From the NCBI GenBank assembly GCA_002367285.1, contig DFBF01000017.1, positions 1 to 5,143 on the forward strand: a stretch of DNA of 5,143 nucleotides, read 5' to 3'. Both the position numbers and the translations under genes were made by a program. Below, one piece after another: positions 1-5,143 of this stretch. Position 1 is the stretch's first letter. Each line of letters opens with the position of its first letter. The notes under the pieces are model-generated. The model made no database searches, was not told where the DNA came from, and saw only the letters and a list, made by a program, of their open reading frames with translations. The stretch is from Rhodobacteraceae bacterium UBA3087 (GTDB taxonomy: Bacteria > Pseudomonadota > Alphaproteobacteria > Rhodobacterales > Rhodobacteraceae).

Positions 1-1875
1 CTGATGGATGCCATCGAATGCGGCATCGTGAAACTGCCGCGCGTGCCGGTGGCCGACAATATCCCCGGTGGCGACACGCCAAAGTTCCGCAATCTTTGGG
101 AACACATCGGCAAGAAGCTCCCAAAGAAGGGGCGCGCCGCAGGCAAGGCGCTCGATCCGTTCAGCTTGCCTGTCGAGTTGTTGACCGCGCTGGAGGCTCT
201 CTACGGTCACTACGAGAAAACCTTCCAGCTTTGGCAGGAAGAGGGGATCGGCGTCCCGCCAGTGTTCATCGTTGTCTGCAACAACACGGCGACATCACAA
301 CTGATCTACAAATACATCTCCGGTTTCGACCGGGTCAGCGATGATGGCACCGAAACCACGCTGGAAAACGGCCGCCTCCCTCTGTTCCGGAATTATGACG
401 ATTTCGGGAACCGGATGCCGCGCCCGAACACGATACTGATCGACTCTGCACAACTCGAATCCGGCGAGGCGCTGGACAAGGATTTCCGCGAAATGGCCGC
501 CGTAGAAATCGACCAATTCAAGCGGGAAATGGTCGAGCGCACTGGAGACATCACTGCTGGCGATAAAGTCGACGAATCTACCCTTCTGCGTGAGGTGATG
601 AACACCGTCGGCAAGAAGGGCAAGCTCGGCGAACAGATCCGCTGTGTTGTGTCCGTTTCGATGCTGACCGAAGGCTGGGATGCCAACACAGTCACTCATG
701 TGCTGGGCGTGCGCGCGTTTGGCACACAGCTTCTGTGCGAACAGGTCGTTGGTCGCGCATTGCGTCGCCAGTCTTACGAGTTGAACGACGAAGGCCTCTT
801 CAACGTCGAATATGCCGACGTCCTTGGCATTCCCTTCGACTTCGCCGCGAAACCTGTCGTGTCGCCTCCGGTCAAGCCGCGCGAAACCGTCCGCGTCCAT
901 GCCGTAAGGCCCGAGCGCGACGCGCTGGAAATCACCTTCCCCCGTGTCGAAGGCTACCGGGTCGAATTGCCCGATGAACGGCTGGAAGCGAATTTCGGTC
1001 CCGACCATGTGCTGGAACTGACGCCGCAACTTCTGGGCCCATCCAGCACCACCAATCAGGGCATCATCGGTGAAGGGATCGACCTGACACTTGAGCATCT
1101 GGAGGACATGCGTTCGTCCACCATTCTGTTCCACCTAGCGCGGCACCTGCTTTATACAAAATACCGCGACCCGGGCGAAGAACCCAAGCTGCACCTGTTT
1201 GGCCAGATCAAGCGCATCACCCGCCAATGGCTCGACGGTGGCTACCTGAAATGCACCGGCGGCACTTATCCGGCCCAACTGGTCTACAAGGAAATCGCCG
1301 ACATGGCGGCCGAGCGGATCAAGGCCGCCATCACAGAAACCCTGCACGGTGAGCGTCCGGTCAAGGCGATCCTCGATGCCTACAACCCCACCGGAACCAC
1401 CGCCTTCGTCAACTTCACCACCTCCAAAGAACTACGCTGGGAGACTCGCCCCGATAAATCCCACGTCAACTGGGTGGTCTGCGACAGCGAGTGGGAGGCC
1501 GAATTCGCGCGTGTCGCCGAAGCTCACCCCAAGGTGCTGTCCTACGTCAAGAACCAGGGGCTCGGGCTGGAGGTGCCTTACCTGACGGGCGCGACCCCGC
1601 ACAAATATATTCCCGACTTCATCGTGCAGGTTGATGACGGCCACGTCACAGCGGAAGGCCAAACTGACCCGCTCAACCTGATCGTCGAGGTCAAGGGCTA
1701 CCGTGGCGAGGATGCCAAGGACAAGGCCAACACCATGCGCAGCTATTGGGTGCCCGGCGTCAATAATCTCGAAAAATTTGGGCGCTGGGCCTTTGCCGAA
1801 TTCACTGCGGTTTACGAGATGGAAGCGGAGTTCTCCAAGCTGATCGACAACTTCAACGTCGAGGAGATCTCGTAA
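1..1875 (+). CDS. Type III-like restriction endonuclease, helicase-nuclease subunit (BPTD_3080 family-like), 3' part
   Basis: This is the restriction subunit of the operon: an SF2 helicase/translocase fused to a nuclease, expected to cut DNA lacking the methyl mark set by the downstream methyltransferase. The reading frame is open from base 1, so the N-terminus with the Walker A and DEAD/DEAH motifs lies upstream; I estimate that roughly a third of the protein is missing. Counting from the Met at base 4, a motif IV-like strand (VFIVVCNN, residues 87-94) is followed by motif V (SMLTEGWDAN, 219-228) and motif VI (QVVGRALRR, 247-255, with the arginine-finger residues). A long middle region precedes a C-terminal PD-(D/E)XK nuclease with PD at 537-538 and EVK at 562-564. 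The blocks GVRAFGTQLLCEQV, NQGIIGEGIDLTLEHLEDM and WVPGVNNLEKFGRWAFAEF match my recollection of BPTD_3080 family proteins. All visible motifs look intact, so the nuclease is probably active. It ends one base before the next start codon. Family assignment is strong; the exact subtype is inference. Confidence 0.93.
   Translation: MMDAIECGIVKLPRVPVADNIPGGDTPKFRNLWEHIGKKLPKKGRAAGKALDPFSLPVELLTALEALYGHYEKTFQLWQEEGIGVPPVFIVVCNNTATSQLIYKYISGFDRVSDDGTETTLENGRLPLFRNYDDFGNRMPRPNTILIDSAQLESGEALDKDFREMAAVEIDQFKREMVERTGDITAGDKVDESTLLREVMNTVGKKGKLGEQIRCVVSVSMLTEGWDANTVTHVLGVRAFGTQLLCEQVVGRALRRQSYELNDEGLFNVEYADVLGIPFDFAAKPVVSPPVKPRETVRVHAVRPERDALEITFPRVEGYRVELPDERLEANFGPDHVLELTPQLLGPSSTTNQGIIGEGIDLTLEHLEDMRSSTILFHLARHLLYTKYRDPGEEPKLHLFGQIKRITRQWLDGGYLKCTGGTYPAQLVYKEIADMAAERIKAAITETLHGERPVKAILDAYNPTGTTAFVNFTTSKELRWETRPDKSHVNWVVCDSEWEAEFARVAEAHPKVLSYVKNQGLGLEVPYLTGATPHKYIPDFIVQVDDGHVTAEGQTDPLNLIVEVKGYRGEDAKDKANTMRSYWVPGVNNLEKFGRWAFAEFTAVYEMEAEFSKLIDNFNVEEIS
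1861..1866 (+). promoter_or_regulatory. Ribosome binding site for the middle nuclease gene
   Basis: GAGGAG lies inside the last codons of the helicase-nuclease gene, 10 bases before the GTG at 1877. It supports the GTG start over the first in-frame ATG at 1964, which would remove 29 residues. Because the site is within the upstream coding region and the stop and start codons are one base apart, translation of the two genes is probably coupled. Confidence 0.6.
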
Positions 1876-1876
1876 A

Positions 1877-2785
1877 GTGACAGGCCAGCTAATTAAGCCA
1901 ACCAATGAAAACTTTGACAAGCATGCAGAGCCAGTTCTGGCTAAATGGCTTGTTGAGGCTGCAATGAACCGAGCTGACCTTATCTACGGCGAAGCCATGC
2001 TGCGCCTCGAGAGGCAGGTGGGATTTTCAAGCATCGGCAGGGCAACGCGCCTAGGATACTGTGCAGGTCAAATCATGCATAATATCCATGCCAAGTTTCC
2101 CGATGCGCCCCTTTTGAACACGCTGCTGGTTTTGCAAAACGATCATATGCCGAGCACTGGCGCGGGTGGGTTCATGGCCACCCACTTCGGCAAACCGAAA
2201 CTCGCGAGAGAAAAGTTTCGGGATGACAAACCGGATGTCTGGCGCAAATATTTCGAGGCTGCGGCCGAGGAAGTTTATGCATTTTCAGATTGGCCTGAGG
2301 TCTATCGGAAAGTCTATGGAAAGCCCTATAAGCCAGATGCCAGCGACATGTCAGCGTCGAATCCAACGGGTGGTACCGAGAAGGATGGCATTCCAAGGGG
2401 GCGCGGCGGGGAAGGACCCAACCACAAGGCCCTGCGCCTATGGGTGCAAGCTAACCCAACTGCTGTTTTCCCCAAACTGATGGTCACCCGCTCGGAAACT
2501 GAAGTCGACCTGCTTTCAGGCGACCGCGTAGACGTTGTCTACTATGCGGCAGAACGCACGATCGGCTTGGAGGTAAAGTCGAAGGACTCAAACGAGGCTG
2601 ACATAACTCGCGGCATTTACCAATGCGTAAAGTATCGCGCAGTGATGCGCGCGATGGACCCTCGCGATGACGCTCATATCACGGCGATTTTAGTGACTGA
2701 GCAGAAACTGCCTGGCTATCTGAACGAATTGGCCAAACGGCTGGAAGTTCCGCACAAGCTGGTCTCGCTGAAGAAGGATACCTGA
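1877..2785 (+). CDS. Stand-alone PD-(D/E)XK-like nuclease embedded in the restriction-modification operon
   Basis: I do not recognise a named family for the full 302-residue protein. The C-terminal third looks like a PD-(D/E)XK nuclease fold: SGDRVDVVYY (residues 214-223, candidate metal-binding Asp219), then GLEVKSK (230-236, with Glu232 and Lys234 as the ExK pair), then QCVKY (249-253), which fits the QxxxY motif of RecB-like nucleases. A preceding helix (HKALRLWVQANP, from 183) with Glu179 just before it would complete the fold. Residues about 149-180 form a Gly/Pro/Ser-rich linker. The N-terminal 145 residues are mostly helical and carry a conserved-looking block around PLLNTLLVLQNDHMPSTGAG, of unknown function. 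No signal peptide or membrane segment is apparent. The GTG start is supported by an upstream GAGGAG. G+C is about 54.5% (hand count over 1921-2760), below both neighbours, suggesting separate ancestry. It may assist restriction, act as an independent anti-phage effector, or trim DNA ends; these roles are inference. Confidence 0.88.
   Translation: MTGQLIKPTNENFDKHAEPVLAKWLVEAAMNRADLIYGEAMLRLERQVGFSSIGRATRLGYCAGQIMHNIHAKFPDAPLLNTLLVLQNDHMPSTGAGGFMATHFGKPKLAREKFRDDKPDVWRKYFEAAAEEVYAFSDWPEVYRKVYGKPYKPDASDMSASNPTGGTEKDGIPRGRGGEGPNHKALRLWVQANPTAVFPKLMVTRSETEVDLLSGDRVDVVYYAAERTIGLEVKSKDSNEADITRGIYQCVKYRAVMRAMDPRDDAHITAILVTEQKLPGYLNELAKRLEVPHKLVSLKKDT
2771..2778 (+). promoter_or_regulatory. Ribosome binding site for the methyltransferase gene
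   Basis: AAGAAGGA sits in the last codons of the middle gene, 10 bases upstream of the ATG at 2789. It fixes this ATG as the start. With only three bases between the upstream stop and this ATG, translation is probably coupled to that of the nuclease gene. Confidence 0.6.
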
Positions 2786-2788
2786 CCC

Positions 2789-5143
2789 ATGGTCAAGAAA
2801 CCCATCGAGGTCGAAACCCTCACCCATGACGCCACGCGCAAGAACATCCCGACGGCGGAGTTCGAGAGCATCATGCGCGAGCAGGACAAGACGCCGATCC
2901 AGCTGGCTTATGAGCGGCGCAACAAGGATCTGGATCCGCAGTTGGTCTGGCGCGGCAAGGATATGGCGGATTGGTCTGATCTGATCGTGCAGGCCCCGCC
3001 GCTGTATATTCAGGAAAAGGTCCACCCCAAGGCGATCATCGACGATCTGAAGCGCCAGACGAAAGCACGGGCCGATGCCACCGCCGCTGAAAACGGTGGG
3101 GCCCCGCAGTTCGACATGTTCGCCGATTTCAACGGTCTGACCGATGCCGAGGCCGCGACCGAGTTCTACCAGCACGATCAGCACTGGTCGAACCGGATGA
3201 TCTCGGGCGACAGCCTGTCGGTGATGGCGTCACTGGCAGAGCGTGAGGGGCTGCGTGGTCAGGTGCAGTGCATCTATTTTGACCCACCCTATGGCATCAA
3301 GTTCAACTCCAACTTCCAGTGGTCCACCACAAGCCGCGATGTGAAGGACGGTGCCAAGGGCCATGTGACGCGCGAACCCGAACAGGTCCGCGCCTTCCGC
3401 GACACCTGGAAGGATGGCATCCATTCCTACCTGACCTACCTGCGCGACCGGCTGACCGTGGCGCGGGATTTATTGCACGAGAGCGGTAGCATCTTCGTGC
3501 AGATCGGCGATGAGAACGTCCACCGCGTGCGGGCGCTGATGGATGAGGTGTTTGGTGACGAGAATTTCATTTCCGAGATTTTGGTAAAGAAAACAGGAGG
3601 CGTCGGTGCCGCCTATCTGGACAACGTCTTTGATATTATCGTTTGGTACGGCAAAAACCGCGATAGGACTAAATATCGCTCGCTTTATGAGACAAAGTCC
3701 GTAGGCGAAGGAGAAGGCACCGGCAAGCGGTACGACCAAGTGGAAGTTGCTCCATTTGACGTGCGGGGCCTAGAAAAAGGCGAAAAAGACAGCATTCCCA
3801 AGTTAATTGAGCTTGAGGCAAACGGTGGCCGCTTCTTCCAGCTGACCTCGCTCAACAGTGATAGTTCAAGCGCAGCTACAACTTTCGAGTGTCCGTTTGA
3901 AGGAGATAAGTTCTTCAGGAATAATTGGAAAACTAACTCAGCTGGGCTTGCTCGATTGGTAAGAGCAAATCGCGTTCGCAAAGGCGACAAAACCATTCGC
4001 TTCCGGCGCTATCTCATGGATTTTCCAGCTACTTCGATTGCCAATTTTTGGGATGATACAAAAGTTTCTGGAAAAATCTATGTCGTCCAAACAGCGGACA
4101 AAGTTGTCGGACGATGCATTTTAATGACGACTGATCCCGGCGATCTGGTGCTCGATCCTACCTGCGGCTCTGGCACTACCGCCTATGCGGCAGAGCAATG
4201 GGGGCGGCGCTGGATTACCATCGACACCTCTCGTGTCGCTGTTGCTCTTGCCCGCTCCCGACTGATGGGCGCACGCTATCCCTATTACCTGCTGGCCGAC
4301 AGCGCCGAGGGACAGCAAAAAGAGGCTGACATCACCCGCATTCCACCTAAAACTGCTTCGACATACGGAAGTATACGTCAAGGCTTTGTCTATGACCGCG
4401 TACCGCACATCATGCTCCGTGACGTGACCACCAACGCCGAAATCGACGTGATCTGGGACAAGATGCAACCCGCCGTCGAAGAGGCCCGCGCCGCATTGAA
4501 CGCAGCCCTGAAAGGACATACCGAATACTTCGCTGTCTCATCCGGCGGCCGCGCAGGCAAGATGCTCGATTTCACCGCCACTGGAGAGGTCACGCTCCCT
4601 TCTGGCGAACCCGCCCCGGCGAACGGTTTCATGGAATGGGAAGTTCCGCGCACGCCCGGCACGCCATGGCCAGCCAAACAGCAAAGCCTGCATACCACCG
4701 CAACCGCGATGGCCAAAACAAAGCCAGCCTTGGCCGAAAACGCCTTGGCAGACTTGAACAAGCTGCGCGGCAGCAGCTTTACCGTGGACACATTGCCCGC
4801 AAATCCGATCACCCCCTGGCCGTCTGGGGCCGAAGATGCACTAACCCAATTCTGGGAGGCGCGCATCGCCCGCCAGCAAGAGATTGATGCCTCGATCGCC
4901 GCCAAAGCGGATTTCGAGTATCTTTACGACAAACCCTATCCCGACAATTCAAAAACCCGGGTTGCCGGACCATTCACGGTAGAAAGCCTGTCGCCCCACC
5001 GCACCCTCGCCGTGGATTGGAACGACGAGCTGATCGACCTGCACGAGGCCGCCGAGGGCAAGCGTCAGGCGGAACGCGAAGGCACCGACGACTTCGCCCA
5101 CATGATCCTGGAAAACCTGAAGGCCGCGGGCGTCCAGCAGGCC
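2789..5143 (+). CDS. Site-specific DNA methyltransferase (beta-class, probably N6-adenine), 5' part
   Basis: This is the modification subunit, which would transfer a methyl group from S-adenosylmethionine to a base in the recognition site. The frame runs from ATG 2789 through 785 codons to the window end without a stop, so the C-terminus is missing. Residues 1-130 form a family-type leader (VHPKAIIDDLKRQ, FADFNGL). Catalytic motif IV is DPPYGIKFNSNFQWS (165-179), and a conserved SGSIFVQIGDEN block is at 232-243. A variable region spans about 265-425. The likely SAM-binding motif X is near VVQTADKVVGRCILM (432-446), motif I is DPTCGSGTT (456-464), and motif II includes Asp479 (WITIDTS). Motif IV before motif I, with the variable domain between, is the beta-class order (N6_N4_Mtase family, as in Type III Mod). 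DPPY favours N6-adenine over N4-cytosine. A long tail follows, with a Pro-rich stretch (619-628) and the block AGPFTVESLSPHR (726-738) that I recall from methyltransferases paired with BPTD_3080-type nucleases. Catalytic motifs appear intact. Confidence 0.95.
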   Translation, partial: MVKKPIEVETLTHDATRKNIPTAEFESIMREQDKTPIQLAYERRNKDLDPQLVWRGKDMADWSDLIVQAPPLYIQEKVHPKAIIDDLKRQTKARADATAAENGGAPQFDMFADFNGLTDAEAATEFYQHDQHWSNRMISGDSLSVMASLAEREGLRGQVQCIYFDPPYGIKFNSNFQWSTTSRDVKDGAKGHVTREPEQVRAFRDTWKDGIHSYLTYLRDRLTVARDLLHESGSIFVQIGDENVHRVRALMDEVFGDENFISEILVKKTGGVGAAYLDNVFDIIVWYGKNRDRTKYRSLYETKSVGEGEGTGKRYDQVEVAPFDVRGLEKGEKDSIPKLIELEANGGRFFQLTSLNSDSSSAATTFECPFEGDKFFRNNWKTNSAGLARLVRANRVRKGDKTIRFRRYLMDFPATSIANFWDDTKVSGKIYVVQTADKVVGRCILMTTDPGDLVLDPTCGSGTTAYAAEQWGRRWITIDTSRVAVALARSRLMGARYPYYLLADSAEGQQKEADITRIPPKTASTYGSIRQGFVYDRVPHIMLRDVTTNAEIDVIWDKMQPAVEEARAALNAALKGHTEYFAVSSGGRAGKMLDFTATGEVTLPSGEPAPANGFMEWEVPRTPGTPWPAKQQSLHTTATAMAKTKPALAENALADLNKLRGSSFTVDTLPANPITPWPSGAEDALTQFWEARIARQQEIDASIAAKADFEYLYDKPYPDNSKTRVAGPFTVESLSPHRTLAVDWNDELIDLHEAAEGKRQAEREGTDDFAHMILENLKAAGVQQA
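3580..4063 (+). other. Predicted target-recognition domain of the methyltransferase (AT-rich block)
   Basis: In beta-class methyltransferases the target-recognition domain lies between the motif IV-VIII half and motifs X/I. Here that interval is residues about 265-425. It contains the least family-conserved sequence I can see, ending in a more conserved segment around DFPATSIANFWDDT (411-424). By hand count, 3541-4140 is about 47% G+C, against 62-67% in the rows I counted on either side (3361-3480 and 4141-4260). Codons such as TTA, GTA, AAA and AGG cluster here but are rare outside. This points to a separately acquired specificity module. The borders are approximate. Confidence 0.65.

Noticed and set aside
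4..6. ATG at base 4 as a true start of the helicase-nuclease gene
   Set aside because: The frame is open upstream of it, no ribosome binding site can be seen, and the family needs an N-terminal ATPase domain that must lie outside the window.
295..1134. Long open frame on the - strand opposite the helicase-nuclease gene
   Set aside because: It lies wholly opposite a gene with clear helicase motifs, has no recognisable domain, and is typical of antisense frames in high-GC coding DNA.
1432..1920. Open frame on the - strand across the junction of the first two genes
   Set aside because: It overlaps the conserved PD-(D/E)XK nuclease domain and the next gene's start, and its translation shows no family features.
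1877..2785. Middle gene as a specificity (HsdS) subunit
   Set aside because: It lacks the paired target-recognition domains and central helical repeats of HsdS, and instead shows ExK and QxxxY nuclease-type motifs.
2690..3184. Open frame on the - strand across the start of the methyltransferase gene
   Set aside because: The + strand here has a good ribosome binding site and a family-type leader; the - strand product is unrecognisable.
4390..4905. Open frame on the - strand opposite the methyltransferase tail
   Set aside because: The + strand frame is continuous and family-like through this region. The antisense product is low-complexity, rich in Ala, Ser and Val, as expected from GC-rich shadow frames.
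2789..5143. Simple-sequence repeats for phase variation, as in some Type III mod genes
   Set aside because: I found no run of tandem short repeats in the coding region or at its start; homopolymers are short (up to five or six bases).
1..5143. BREX or DISARM locus
   Set aside because: No PglX-type methyltransferase, PglZ, BrxC or BrxL, and no DrmB-like DUF1998 protein is visible. The methyltransferase and helicase-nuclease fit a Type III-like restriction-modification pair better, though genes outside the window cannot be excluded.

Overview
The window carries three genes on the + strand, packed end to end: the 3' part of a restriction helicase-nuclease gene (1-1875), a complete 302-residue gene of unclear name (1877-2785), and the 5' part of a DNA methyltransferase gene (2789 to the window end). 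Both outer genes run off the edges. Together they form a restriction-modification operon of the Type III-like kind, in which the helicase-nuclease resembles the group named BPTD_3080 family restriction endonucleases. No tRNA, rRNA, CRISPR array, transposase or sizeable non-coding stretch is visible. The gaps between genes are 1 and 3 bases.

The source is probably a high-GC proteobacterium. The outer genes are about 60-65% G+C in the stretches I counted by hand, with strong G/C preference at third codon positions. An alphaproteobacterium (for example a Rhodobacterales member) would fit, but this is inference and the lineage cannot be proved from one accessory locus.

How the genes would work together: the methyltransferase marks host DNA (its DPPY catalytic motif and motif order predict N6-adenine methylation by a beta-class enzyme). 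The helicase-nuclease has SF2 helicase motifs V and VI followed by a C-terminal PD-(D/E)XK nuclease, and would translocate on and cut DNA lacking the mark. The middle gene ends in a second, stand-alone PD-(D/E)XK-like nuclease domain with a QxxxY motif. It sits where a canonical two-gene system would have nothing.

The two most interesting signals are that extra nuclease gene, which is AT-richer (about 54.5% G+C) than its neighbours and has an unassigned N-terminal domain, and a sharp AT-rich block (about 47% G+C) inside the methyltransferase gene. That block coincides with the expected target-recognition domain and suggests specificity exchange by recombination.
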